A stretch of DNA of 64,000 nucleotides from Sequoia sempervirens (GCA_007258455.2 VDFB02270651.1:494396320-494460319), one strand, 5' to 3'; positions 1 through 11,114 are shown, numbered from the stretch's first letter. The notes: generated by a model from the sequence alone, not told the origin. A program made the numbers and translations.

Positions 1-54
1 TTTGTGGTGTTCTTGGACATTGATTGGGATCACTAGAGTAGGATTAGTATATTT

Positions 55-450
55 CTATATTTGTTTTACTACGGCTTGGCATAAGCAATAGTCCAATTCT
101 GAATGTGAAGTATTATGTACCCTGCACCAATTGGGCAAAAGTAACTCTTCAAAGTTCATTCTTCTTCCTAACTGAATCTGACCTTCAATACATTTTTGAA
201 GGAATTCTTGAAGGTTATCTAGCAAAGCCAGTTGATTATCTTCTGGATCATCATTATTTTTAGCTGGTTCCACTAGGGCTTCAACACCACTAGACTCTGT
301 CATGAGGCCATGAGACACTGTATGCAACATGAGGACCTCCTCTGAATCCAATTCTTCAAGGGGAGCAGAAAGCATGTAACTACCCATACTTACTTCTAAA
401 ATCAGAATTTCAGTAGAGGTTTTCTGATATTCTGTAATCATGTATTTCAT
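55..450 (-). CDS. Post-protease module of element A, with Cys/His motif
   Basis: An open frame of 131 codons directly downstream of the element A protease in the same polyprotein. It is acidic, with a conserved C-terminal stretch NWCRVHNTSHSELDY followed by CLC, a C-x2-H-x4-H-like motif. The same module occurs in element C at 42560-43078 (WRRVHDATHSKFECC), also just after protease. A similar C-x2-H motif is found in gag of both elements, so it looks like a duplicated zinc-knuckle-like unit. Its role is unknown; nucleic-acid binding is inference. The frame ends in a stop at 55-57, and whether it originally continued into RNase H/RT cannot be seen. Confidence 0.6.
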   Translation of the reverse strand: MKYMITEYQKTSTEILILEVSMGSYMLSAPLEELDSEEVLMLHTVSHGLMTESSGVEALVEPAKNNDDPEDNQLALLDNLQEFLQKCIEGQIQLGRRMNFEELLLPNWCRVHNTSHSELDYCLCQAVVKQI

Positions 451-492
451 CCTGGGTTCCCTTTCAATTCTAATCTAATTTGGCACTCCTTT

Positions 493-1110
493 CTAGGGGA
501 GCCACATATGGGAGTGATCAGTTGAAACGTACCCATTCAAAGCCCTGGTAAAGTCCCTTCCCAGGATTAGGTCGTATGCATCAGGTATGTTAGCTACCTG
601 TATATTGGTAATCTGTTGGATCCTAGGGTCAAAAGTAATTTGCATATGAATCATGTTTAGCTCTCCTACAACATTGACTTCAGTCCTATCCAACTGTGTG
701 ACTTTCTTTTGAGAATCAATAGGGGTAATTCCCATAGCTCTACAGATACCAAGGGGCATAACATTGCTTGAAGCACCCGAATCCAGTAGACAATTATGTA
801 AATTCTTGCCAAATACGTAAACAGAAATCAAGAATGGGGGAGTATTTGTTTTCCCTTGAAACAGAGTTAAGGGAGTGTCCACTTGAACAACCTGAGATTT
901 ATCTTTTTCTTTCCAAGTATCTCTAGGGGGCCTATGGACTTGATCCTGAGACTGATTTTTCCCTCCTATTGGCTGAGAACTAGATACTTTATGGACATTC
1001 TTGCTAACTGATCTACCTTGTGGCATGGAACTTGCATCATAAGAACCTAAGACTGCATTCCTAATGGATGGAACTCTTAAAATCTCAAATACAGATAGAT
1101 TTACCTTCAA
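493..1110 (-). CDS. Retropepsin-like aspartic protease of element A
   Basis: The protease domain of the gypsy polyprotein, which would cut Gag-Pol inside the virus-like particle. The catalytic motif is LLDSGASSNVMP, about residue 108-119 of this frame. It is followed by the second-half signature DLILGRDFTRALNGY near the C-terminus, where family members have an I-L-G-R motif. The N-terminal 70 residues are Ser/Gln/Lys-rich linker. No stop interrupts the domain, unlike gag upstream, so it is one of the best preserved pieces of A. Element C carries the same domain (LIDSGASTNVMPL) but frameshifted. The ATG at the start of the ORF is probably not a real start; the domain belongs to a longer Gag-Pol frame. 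Confidence 0.9.
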   Translation of the reverse strand: MKVNLSVFEILRVPSIRNAVLGSYDASSMPQGRSVSKNVHKVSSSQPIGGKNQSQDQVHRPPRDTWKEKDKSQVVQVDTPLTLFQGKTNTPPFLISVYVFGKNLHNCLLDSGASSNVMPLGICRAMGITPIDSQKKVTQLDRTEVNVVGELNMIHMQITFDPRIQQITNIQVANIPDAYDLILGRDFTRALNGYVSTDHSHMWLP

Positions 1111-1119
1111 TTTCTGGAG

Positions 1120-3140
1120 TTATTTAGCAACATACATAGCCAACTGTTCTTCATTTAAATCTGTAAGAGTATCCTTCAGGTATTCCACCATATTTTCTTT
1201 ATTTGCATTAGCATTTCTTCCTTTTGGTACATCAACATGTCCTGGATCTTGAGATAAATATTGCCTAGAAACCAGGGGCAGTGAGGGATTGTTACTAGCA
1301 TTAGGGTCTGGAGGCATGTTGAAATTATTCTGTGGGATAGAAGTAGTAAAGGGGCCTCCAGCCTGTGGGTGCCTATGTGGCAGTTCTCTCAAGTCATACC
1401 TCTTGATAGGCCTCTAGAAGGTTTGTACTTCAATGCAAGCTTCTTCTTCATCTCTGGGACCATTGTCATTCACTGGATTCTCATCAAATAGTTGTGTCAT
1501 TTCATCTCCATTGCATACATGATCTACCTCATCCTTCAACTAGTCAGATTCTTTTTCAAGTACATTGTCCTCACTTTGCAGAAAAGGAACATGGTTTAAT
1601 ACCAATACTGGTGAATCATAAGGAATAGAAGGTACTATTTCCTGATAGCTTGTATTATTCTCTACTTCATACTGAAAGATTGAGGCTATTGTTTGGCATT
1701 CTTGATAGTCCAGCTCATAATGCTGACTAGTCTTGTGGAGCCTACACCATCTTGATAAAGCGGCCTCAGCTAGATATACACTGCTGGGAGGCTTTTCTTG
1801 ATTAACTAATGGATTGGAAGACTGATTAACAGGTTGTCTATCTGGTTGACCCAATGGGGTGGGAACTCCTCAATTGTTGGGACCTATGTTCCAAGTTCCA
1901 TTATGTCCTGATTGCTGCCTTCTCTCGAATCCTTGTCCACCACCTTGACCTTTGTCAAAGTTCTGACCTGATGATTGTCCCTTGTCATAGTTCTGCCTTC
2001 TGTCATTATTATATCCTCTATCATTACTGTAACCTCTGTATTGGTTATATTCTCTATTATTGTTGTATCCTCTGTCCTAACGTTGCCCCTATCAAAGTGT
2101 TGTCCTTGTGGATTTTCTCTGCTCTGATTGGATTGCATGTTCCTCTAAGCGGCCTGCAACTAACTGTTCTGATTCCTCAGGTAAGTCACCTCCATATTCA
2201 ACTTCTTTATTTGTTGGGATAATTCATCCAGTCTCTCCTTGTCAGGATTACTGTATGGAGGTTGATTTGCATTACTCTGGGAACACCCTACTATGGCATT
2301 GGCATTTAGTGATTGGTTTAAGACTTCAGAATTCTGCAGGTATGAAGGATAACTAGCTTGAGGCTAGGTATGCAGGGGTTGATTCACATTTTTCTGGGGA
2401 TAACTCATCATGGATAACATTTGTCCCATAGGGGGCCCTGGGTGAGGGACCAGAGGCAACTGAGGTATCAGATTCATGATAGGAGTATGGTTCGCCAGAG
2501 CCTAGTTGAGAGCTGGAACTTGTCCAGGGTGAGCAACAGCTCCTAATGAGGGTAAAGTCCTAGACAAATGTTGCCTTAGATTAGTGCTAACTTTCACAAC
2601 TTCTGCATATGCATCTAGTAAACTCTCAGGGGGGTTATTACTCCATTTCATAAAAGTGGCTATCAAACTATCAAGTCCTTCGTAATAGAATTCTAAGGCA
2701 ATAGGTTCATCAACAACATAAGGGGCCTATAATCTGCTATAGGCACGGTGAAACCTATTGTTGAAAGACCCTATGGGTTCATTGACCTCTCTCTTCACAT
2801 TAGTGAACTGACAGTAAAGCTCATTAGAACTAATGGGTATTCGAAACTTTTGTAAAAAAGCAGCTTCTAACTTAGTCTAATGTTGGATGGATCCAACAGG
2901 TAAATGGTTGTACCAATATAATGCATCTTCCCCTAGTGAATAAGGAAATAACCTGCATGCCACATCCTCATGGTTTATTCCTCTATCTTTAAGGCTAGTC
3001 TGAAAGATTCTAATGTGCTCTTCAGCAGTCCTATTAGGGTCATCGATATGGAACTTCGAATAGAAGTGTTCAGGGTTTTTGGGCATTACATTGTAGATGG
3101 AAAAACTTAATGGAGATGGGTTGATTTCCAAGAAAGCCAT
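1120..3140 (-). pseudogene. Gag of element A (broken by stops and a frameshift)
   Basis: The structural Gag of a gypsy element. The frame starts at 3140 (MAFLEINPSPLSF) and runs through a retrotransposon Gag core: AEEHIRIFQTSLKD, then EDALYWYNHLP, then the stop-interrupted equivalent of an AFLQKF...NEPIGSFNNRF region. A low-complexity Asn/Arg/Gly-rich stretch (DRGYNN, DKGQ, FERRQ) at about 2110-1860 is readable only in a different frame from the upstream part, so a frameshift lies near 2100. The segment 1854-1540 has the zinc-knuckle-like WCRLHKTSQHYELDYQEC. 1392-1120 is an Asn/Pro-rich linker that leads to protease. The gag of element C (39897-42100) aligns along its length. Confidence 0.85.
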
Positions 3141-3417
3141 TGGTGGAGATTAGGTGGTAATGGTTTATTTATGACTGGTTGAGGTTGTGGACTGGGAATG
3201 GCCTCAGACTTAGATGAACTTGATGAAGATGGGGATGATGGAGCTGAGGGAGGTGGATGGGAAGATGATGATGATTCCCTTCTTCTGTTAGTCCTTCTCG
3301 ACCTAGTGGAGTTTGGTAACTCTAGAAAATTCTTCCTCTCCTGGATTGGATCTTGTTCTTCTTTTGAATCTCTTAGGAGAGATGGTGTTCAAAAATCAAT
3401 CTAGCTTGCTTGTTTGG

Positions 3418-3435
3418 GCCCTCCTTCTAGCGCCA
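3418..3435 (-). other. Primer-binding site of element A (tRNA-Asn type, probable)
   Basis: The minus strand reads TGGCGCTAGAAGGAGGGC, five bases inside the LTR end (…ATCAACA, then GGAAC). Element C has TGGCTCTAGAAGGAGGGCC at the equivalent place. From memory, plant nuclear tRNA-Asn(GTT) ends CCTCCTTCTAGCG plus CCA, which would pair along about 16 bases. The position between LTR and gag is sure; the tRNA identity is recalled, not checked. Confidence 0.75.
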
Positions 3436-4344
3436 GTTCCTGTTGATCATGTTTTTTGCACAATAACAGCCTAGAAAGAATGTAATATCCTATCTCTCTT
3501 GAAAGGTAAATCTCTATCAGCAAGCCTTAAGAGATAACCCTAAGGTATTAATGTCAGGTCTTGACAGTGCATAAACCTTCGTAACGAAATGTGAAAATGT
3601 TGGTAATCACAATGGGACCTTACTACAAGCAAATACTGAATCAATTCTATCAGATTTAACAAACTGGTGATACTTCAATCCAAGATTTAACCCAATAACA
3701 AAAAAAATAGAAAAAAAGGATAAGGGTTTTAAAGAGATTTCTAAATCTAATGCTACTCCTAAAATTAACAATGAAAGTAACCAATACTCGAAATGGACCA
3801 ATCCCTCAAAACTAATTTCTGCTTGACCAAGATAAATCTGTAATTTTATAGAAAACAATGCAATCTTCTGAGGGGTTAAGATTTTAAAATTATGAACACT
3901 CATCCAAACAACCCTATTGTAGTTGAAGTGAATAAACCTTCACAATTGAACTTAAGTACGAGGAATATGAAAAGTCCATGCTAACTTTGCAAAGCAACTA
4001 ACAATTAGTTGGTTGCGAAAAGTATGGACTGAGAGATTGCTACAACATTTAAGTATCAAATCACAAACATTATCAAATCGAATCTAATCTAAATATTGAC
4101 CAACTCAAAGCAATTTTAAAGATGGAATAGCAAGAACCATGCAAGACAAGAGAGCGTAAATATGGCACCAAATCACAATGTCACTATTTGCATTCAAATT
4201 GTTCACTGTAGCAACAATTTTTAGCTTTCTATTACAACATTTGCTTGAGGGAAACTACCTGCTAACTTACTCTACTTCTATATTCTGGTTACAAGTTCTA
4301 AGTTTCTAACCTTCTAACCCTTTACAAATGAGGCCACATGCCCA

Positions 4345-4352
4345 ATATATAG
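4345..4352 (-). promoter_or_regulatory. TATA-like box, presumed LTR promoter of A
   Basis: The minus strand reads TTTCTATATATTGGG, 910 bases upstream of the PBS and about 200 bases after the end of the LTR gene. Element C has a stronger CACTATAAATAGG at 38578-38590, about 900 bases before its PBS. The matching spacing supports a common LTR promoter position. Confidence 0.55.
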
Positions 4353-4550
4353 AAATCCCCAGGAACCCATTGGCCAAACAAGGGTTTTGCAACAATAACT
4401 CGGCACAACCACCCGGTCCAAAGAGTCTTCGAAATGGGTCAAACAAGCATTAAATGTACATCCTATCAAGGTTGGCCTAGGATCCGCATTGCTGCTCGGA
4501 TGATGCGTGGGAAGATAATAGGGAAGCACAAATCGCGCCGCAGCCTATCG

Positions 4551-7500
4551 TTAGCTCTCTTCCCTATTATCCCTGCGCTGATTTGACTCTTCATGTAGCC
4601 TCAAGAATGCTACATCTAAGTCAGCCACAGGTGGTACTGGTAGAACTCTAAGTTTCCTTTCAATGGACGCAATCTCATCCCTTGAGTGTTTGACCGACCT
4701 ATCCCAATCTACCTTGTATGTCACATGCTTATCAATAACTGCGAGGTAGGTGGCTGCATCATCCAGTTGGTGCTCAGAAATAGAAAAATCATCAAGTGGT
4801 GCATACACATCATGCCACCATTCTCTCAACTGTTCCAGGCTCAAGTACTTGGGCGTGATCTTTCTTCTTCCAGTCATTATTTCAAAAAAAGAAATGCAGC
4901 CATTGTAGACCTCAGTTAGGGTGTCATCAATCTGCTTTCCTCGTTTGTGAATCTTTTTCAACACCTTCTGCCTAATTTGTAGTGCCTCGAACTACTCCCA
5001 AGGTTCGGCAACTCTAGAAGAAGGAAGAATCCCATCGCTTACCAACCTGTCACGGGTGTATTCCATTAGAGTTTTGGTTTTCTACAGAAGGAGGTCCGTA
5101 TCCTCCTTATCTTGTGCCAACACCTGCTTCAACCAATCGATTGCCATAATAGCATCCTTCCCTGTTGATTAAATTTCCCTAATAGCTTCATCACCCTTTA
5201 TTTGCACCCCTTGGAGCCAATTCATAGTGGCAACAGTGGGGCTTTCATCCTTTCTAGCTCAGTTATGGTCTCCTGAGGTAGAGGATTCGTAGCAGAGGAA
5301 GAAGGGTTAATAGACTGCAAAGGCTTTATTAATTTCTCCAAGCACTTCCTGAGATTTTCATTTTCTCTCTTAAGTTCCTACTTGGTCTTCATTTCCTTCC
5401 TCAATCGATCCACAATATCTGCACTGGAGACCCCATAGTCTTCAATATCCTGCTCAACTAATGTAGGCCCAAGATTAAAAGTTTGTATATTATAATCATT
5501 TCTAGCCACATCGTCTCTATTTTTATCTGGAACAGGGGTAGCAATATGAACAACCTTGTTCTGTGCCTCATCCCTCTCGACCCATGAGATCACCCTAGCC
5601 TTCTTACCTTTATATTTTCCAATCCTGGCTAGTAGTGCATCCTAATTCAGTGGACTATCCTCCACTACCATCTTTTTTCTCTTTATTTATTTCTCTAGCC
5701 AATTAGGGACAGTGGACTCCAATTGCACTCTGCTCTTCCCCATTTCCTCTTCTCGATCCCCTTCTATTTCCTCATTCAAATTCTGCTCATCAGGAGTCTC
5801 ATCCATTTCACTTTCCTCCCCTCAGCGTGCTCCTCTTCATATGCAAGTGATGGATCCTTTACTGCCTCTACCTCCCTTGGACGAGATTCAACTGCTTCAG
5901 TTCTGACCAAAGAGTCTGCATGTGCAACCATAGGGGACTACATTACCTTTTCAATTTTTGCCTTTGCACTATGAAGTTCCCCTTCATGAAATTCCTCACC
6001 TCCAGTATCTGGATCTTCATCAACTTCTTTTGTCTCACCTGGTTCATTTTGGGTTACATGAGTGGGAGGGATGTCATCCTACTACTCCTCATGAGAAGCC
6101 ACCAGAGGTCGATCAGCCTTAGGCACACTGTTCCTAGGAGAAGGAGTCCTCAACTTCCTTGCATATACTTTGGACCTCTCCTCTGAGCTTTCAAAATTTA
6201 TTACTGGTGGGGAAACTTCTTTCCCCACCTTGGAGTTATCCCTCTCTGATAATTTTACAATTCTCTTCCTCTTAGGCATAGGATCATCAGCCTTAGGACT
6301 CTATTTTTCAGTCTCTTTCTACTCAGGCTTCTTAGTCCTAATTCTTTTCTTAGCTTTTGGCTTCCTATGTTTCACTGTTTCCTGGGCCTCTTCTTCTTGA
6401 ACACCTTTAGATTTAACTTTGATAGGGGAATCCAGCTTGCCCTTGCCCTTCGGATCTTGTTCGGTGGATTCTTCAGAAGTAGAATGGGAATCTAAGTCTC
6501 CCATCAATGCATAGGTGCATTGTACTCCCTTATTTTCCAATTCCCATATCGTATGCTTGAGCCACATCCTAGTAAATTTGAGGACCGGATCCATCAATTG
6601 TTTCAGTTCTATCTTCTCCTCTTCCAACCAATCCACATCACCGATTGGCCTATCCTTTATGGCTTCATAGGCATGATCTTGGATCAAGTTTTCATCATCT
6701 TCCAATTGGTCAGGCACTGTCTTTACATTATATAATCGAACTGCATCAACTAGAAGCCGGAAGAATTTATTCTTTCTAGCCTTATACTCATCACTATAAT
6801 TGGCCCAATAGTCCTCCAAATTAACGTTATGGTTGTATTCTATACTAGCCTTCTTTTGAGCCTCCCCTGTGATGTCAAATCTGGATCTCTTGGAGTGGAA
6901 AGACAAGCCAAGAGCACTCAATTCTTCTTCTGAAGCTCAGGCGGAACCAATGGAAGGAAAAACATCTCCAGTGCCAATCCTTAGTGGGAAATCACCACCA
7001 AATCCTATCTTGTCCTTGTCATTCTTGACAATGGCATCAAAGTCGCAAATCTGCTTGGTGACTTCCAACAAAATAATGTGGTCAGTGGGGTACCTTGGAA
7101 TCCTATATGGGGCCCTTTGGCAGACATCAATCTGGATGTAAGAGAAGGTTGGGAACTTAATAAACCACGCTGCATATTTCCTGATGAGCTCCTTAGCTAG
7201 ATCTGATATCCTAACATGCTCTGCCTCCTGAAGCATTCTTGTGATATGCATGGTGAATGCATCATTTTCCCTCCTATAGTTTGGGCTTCCTAAATACAAC
7301 TAAGGGAAAACTTCATAGATGATGTCCTTTCCGAAAATTCCCTCTGTATCCAATCCTCTGTAGGGATGGAACCTAGCAAGTGCATAGACCAAATACGAGG
7401 TCATGGTGAAGGTCTTCATCTGCAACACATTGGACAATTGCTTGTGAATGACTTGGCTAATGACCCCTGCCCAATGGTAGTCCATTTTCTCTTGTTCTAT

Positions 7501-8123
7501 TCTCATAATGGCATGGCACATCCAATTCTCAAATGTACCAGCACTCTTCAATCCAACCACCCTGCTAAGAAAGGTGATGGCATCATAGTACTCCTTGAAT
7601 TTTGCTCTGAACACTGCTTGGGAAATTTGGAGTAGTGGGACTTCGGCTTCTCCAACCAGGAATTGATAAATTGTTGCGACTTGATGGTTTGTTCATCGTA
7701 GAATTCTTGAGCTACCTTAATGGTGAATCCCACCACATGAGATCTATCTGGCATGTCGAAGGTTTGGGCAATGGAGACTGGGTTGAGATTGGAAACAACT
7801 CTCCCTTGAGGCCCAATAATCCTCTGTGTATCCTGATCATAGTGCCTGGCACACTCAAGGACCTGCTCATAGCATTGCATTGTAGAAGGGAAAGCAACCA
7901 CATGGTACAAGCTCGATTCCATCATCCTTCTAGTCACCAAAGGAGGATCCTTGGCTGCCATCCTTGCTTTAAATTCCTCATAGTCTGAGAGGCCAACATT
8001 TGTATTGGTGACTTCTGACCAGACAGAAGTGATCTTACTCTCAGGGACCTTGCTCTTAATATCCAGCTTAATCCTCTCTACATTAGACAATGAGGAACCA
8101 ACTGCTCCCTTGCTTGATTCAGC
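4551..8123 (-). pseudogene. LTR-embedded gene of element A, main exon (about 1,190 codons, broken)
   Basis: A long sense-oriented frame inside U3. It opens after a splice acceptor (GTGTAG at 8129-8124) with AESSKGAVGSSLSN and continues VERIKLDIKSKVPESK, SVWSEVTNTNVGLSDYEEF, INSWLEKPKSHYSKFPKQ, DAITFLSRVVGLKSAGTFENW, YHWAGVISQVIHKQL, MTSYLVYALARFHPYRGL, FSYIQIDVCQRAPYRIPRYP and SFHSKRSRFDITGEAQKK. A Lys/Glu-rich tail and a final domain (4964-4551, LEQLREWWHDVYAPL) follow. Breaks: a frameshift near 7620, stops at 7300, about 6930 and between 6080 and 4965, and frame changes near 6000 and 5000. Homologous to D 59339-57650 and C 48616-57640. The function is unrecognised; it may belong to the broad 'putative plant transposon protein' group, but I cannot confirm this. 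No catalytic motif is evident. Confidence 0.8.
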
Positions 8124-10640
8124 CTACACTCAACACAAAAACATAGTAAAAACCACAGGAAAGCAAGGTTAATCCATCAAAACAACAATAGACTGCATCT
8201 CATATAGTCAAGGTGCCATTAAATCTCATATAGAATGACCGCAACGTGTTTCGAGTTTCAAGACCATCTGTAGAATCTGGGCTAGAGAGGAATTTTGGGA
8301 AATTCCAGATCGATCAGATTCTGATGAAAAAACCAAGAAACACCTACTTAATCATCAGACCCGATCATTTTTATCAATAAATCACATGAGAGGTCCAACT
8401 ATGACATGAAATAATCATCAAATGCATCACAAATTATAAACGAATCTAATTATTTCATGTTTCTTTACATTTTATCAACTTTCGGGAAGAAGACGGATTC
8501 TAGCGAAGAATTTGTCAAAGAGGATTTTTGGTAAATCAGGGGAACAACGGATTTTGGAGAAATCCAGAGCTGACGGACATCCACGGTTTAGGAACCATTC
8601 TGAACCAATGGAGATTCTTGGAACAAAGGCTTCGGTAAGAACTAATCATTTCGCTGAGAAGTCTCGACGACTTCCGGGAGTCTCACCGAAGGATGTTATG
8701 AGAATGGGTTTCGCCAAGACCAGGTGGTCTCGGCGTAATGTCTCAGTGAAAAGGGCATATCAAACATATCAACATGAGCCAAGGGTGGTCGAGGTAAGGT
8801 CTTGGAAAATTCATCTTGTCTCACCGACTGATGGGTCCAAGGAAACATTTCAGCCAGACTCAAGTTTTCGATATGAGGTCCCAACAAAGTTGTGGTGTCT
8901 TGCCAACTAGCAATATAACGTAAGAGACCTTCGGTGAGAGAAAGATGCAGTCATGACGATTGAAGATAAACTGAAGAGGGCCTTTGGTATTACGTCCTGA
9001 GTTCGCCCAGAGATCCCAGCAACTACGTAAGGTTTCACCGATGTAGAGTTCTATCGGTATAACCTCTGGCTGACAATATGTGGTCTCCCCAAAAAATATC
9101 TGGGCTCGATGAGAGAGGAAGGCTTCACTACGAAGTCCTGGCGAATGTTAGGAGTCTCACCGAAGGCGAGGGTCTTGGAAAGAGTAGCAATCTCACCGAA
9201 AGGTCTCAGCGAAGCATGAATGTCTTAGCGAAGAGCCCGACGAAAGTGAAGTATGCCTAGTAGGAGTTCACACCGAAAGACAGATGTCTCAGTGAAGCAA
9301 AATAATATCGGCACAATGAAATGAGCCCGCTATGACCTCTTGGCGACTATGGCATGTCTTGCTGAAAACGAAAATGAAAGCGCGTGTCGATGAGGGATTT
9401 TCTCATGAGGTGAGGTCTCGGTGAAACCTCCTTGTCTCACCGACAAAAACAGGAAACTTCATTGGCGTGAAAATGACCCTATCACAGTAATGATATATGA
9501 ACATAGGAAGGCCCTTGGTGAAATGATTTGGTGATCGGTATGACATCTTCTCGACCTTGAAGGGTCACAGTGACAGAAATTCATAAGGGATGAAGAGTCC
9601 CATTTCTGAACCAACTATGGATTTCAAAAATTTTCACTTAGGGCAAGTTAGGGATGGGCTTTTCACGAATTTTCTTTGTATTCTAGGTCGATTCTAAGAC
9701 GAAATCGCCTGACATGGCACTGCCCTAGGTCCAAAACCCTACTCACCCACCATTAGTGCATAGGAAAATTCAAAATTTAATTGCTTCAACTGTTAAGTGA
9801 TCACTAGGGTTCACTAATTACTCTTAGGAAAGATTCATTAAAATGCAGATGGACACATGAACTCAAAACTCACCTGGGAGATGACAAAGGATGCAATACT
9901 GAACAACCCTAGCACAGAATAAGCAAATAAACAAGAATTCAAATCCCACAAGCCCTTATAATACCAGCATTCCATTCATAATTCAATTCAAAGTAGAGCA
10001 ATCACACACATAGCATTAAAAGAGTGGGAACCGATCTCAAAAGCAGCAGACGTGAAGCTCAATGGGGCCCACAATGAACAGACGCAAGAAGGAACAAGAA
10101 ACCATCACAACTTGCCTGAATAGCCCAAAGCAAAGCCAATAGTTCAACGAAAAAACTCCAAAGACACAGTTCCAGACTCAGACAGCGGCAAATAGTGAAC
10201 ATAATGGCGCAGAAGATCTCAGAAATTGAGTAAAAACCAGCCTTCAAAGCACATACGAAGCCATAAATGCAACTGATAAGACAGCCAGGGAAGGGATTCA
10301 GGAATTTGATAGCAGGGTGGAATCCAGGAAAATCCGTCCCACGCGGAAATCTGTGAAGACCCAAAATTCCAACAATAAGGTCCAATTCGGAATCCAAGCA
10401 AGATCCGGGAAAATCCGACCAGGGCGGAAAATCCTGAGTCAAGGAAAAAGCCCGAAATTCATCCAGAACTTAAGATTTTCAATGAATAACCTAGGGGAAA
10501 CACTTCGGCAATCAAAATATACATTTAATCCCATGCCTAAGTAAGACAGAACCCTAAAAAGAAAGGGCCAAAACACCAAAATTGAAGCGAAAGAGGGTCC
10601 CTGCTTACAGCGGGGCGTGTGTGCGAAAAATTGCACAACA
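8124..10640 (-). other. Leader region of LTR A: TATA-like box, short exon, intron
   Basis: Upstream of the LTR gene. On the minus strand a TATA-like TATTATAAGGG lies at 9965-9955 and a textbook donor CAG/GTGAG at 9876-9869. The acceptor GTGTAG at 8124 precedes the coding exon. The implied intron is about 1.75 kb. I could not place an in-frame ATG in the short first exon. The layout parallels element C (TATA 47190, donor 47357, acceptor 48615) and D (donor 60455, acceptor 59340). No other gene is seen in this stretch. Confidence 0.5.
8680..9450. repeat. Dispersed TCTCACCGAA-type motif array in the LTR A intron
   Basis: Many copies of a degenerate 9-10 base word (plus strand GTCTCACCGAAGG, ATCTCACCGAAAGG, GTCTCAGCGAAGC, GTCTCAGTGAAGC, GTCTCGGTGAAACC). 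They occur at about 8683, 8725, 8818, 9150, 9180, 9200, 9285 and 9415, with inverted copies near 8925. Spacing is irregular, so it is not a simple tandem repeat. Confidence 0.6.
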
Positions 10641-11113
10641 CTGTATAAGTATATGTCCCCCAAGGACATGTAAAGGTAGTCTTATATTGGTCTTTAGGAG
10701 CTACTTGAATCTGATTATAACCAGTAAAGTCATCTAAGAAAGAGAAATAACTATTGCCAGCTAGGTTATCCAATACTTGATCAATAAATGGAAAAGGAAA
10801 ATGATCTTTTTTAGTGGACTTATTTAATTCCATATAGTCCATGCATACATGAAATTTTCCATTTTTCTTAGGAACAATAACCAATGGAGAAACCCACAGA
10901 CTATCAGATATTGGATAAATAAATCCTACTTTCAACATTTTTTCTATCTCTTGTTTCACAATATCCCATAGAGCAGGATTGATCCTTCTTTGACCTTGTC
11001 TTACTGGTTTTACATCTTCAATGTAAATATGATGTGTACAAATAGAAGGGTGAATTCCTCTCATATCTTTGTACTCCCAAGAAAATGCTTCAGCATGATT
11101 TCCTAAAGTCTAC
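10641..11113 (-). pseudogene. Reverse transcriptase N-terminal half of element B, truncated
   Basis: The fingers and start of the palm of a gypsy RT: GIHPSICTHHIYIEDVKPVR, then RRINPALWDIVKQEI, VSPLVIVPKKNGKFHVCMDY, then FSFLDDFTGYNQIQVAPKD and TTFTCPWGTYTYT. The first catalytic Asp region (FLDDFTGYNQI) is present. The frame then runs into the LTR of A in the codon after the last of these residues, just before the expected MPFGL...NAPATFQR. The YxDD box is lost to the insertion. The frame extends upstream to 11113 without a stop; the ATG at 11064 is internal. Confidence 0.9.
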
Positions 11114-11114
11114 T

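Larger units (their letters stand above)
1..10640 (-). mobile_element. Element A: 5' part of a giant Ty3/gypsy LTR retrotransposon
   Basis: A minus-strand element read from 10640 downward: a complete 5' LTR (10640 to 3441), a primer-binding site (3435 to 3418), gag, protease and a post-protease module, then the window edge. RT and integrase would lie to the left of base 1. The outer LTR end starts TGTTGTGCAATTTT and abuts, without a gap, the RT reading frame of element B, so A inserted into B. Elements C and D in this window are relatives: they share the same LTR start, PBS (C), gag and protease (C) and LTR gene. The 3' LTR and the second target duplication are outside the window, so completeness cannot be judged. 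Confidence 0.85.
3441..10640 (-). repeat. 5' LTR of element A, 7.2 kb, complete
   Basis: On the minus strand it runs from TGTTGTGCAATTTTTCGCAC at 10640 to ATGATCAACA at 3441, with the usual TG...CA ends. The outer end is defined by its junction with the RT of element B. It is confirmed by the same start in C (46533) and D (61177), each downstream of pol. The inner end is defined by the PBS. U3 holds an internal leader with a TATA-like box and splice sites (10640-8124) and a long sense-strand gene (8123-4551). A second TATA-like box, probably that of the LTR promoter, follows at about 4345, leaving some 0.9 kb of R/U5. U3 is therefore over 6 kb. Confidence 0.8.

Noticed and set aside
1884..2138. 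84-codon ORF (RTEDTTIIENITNTEV...) in gag of A
   Set aside because: The alternative frame gives the typical Asn/Gly/Arg-rich gag tail (DRGYNN, DKGQ), so this ORF is a frame shadow.
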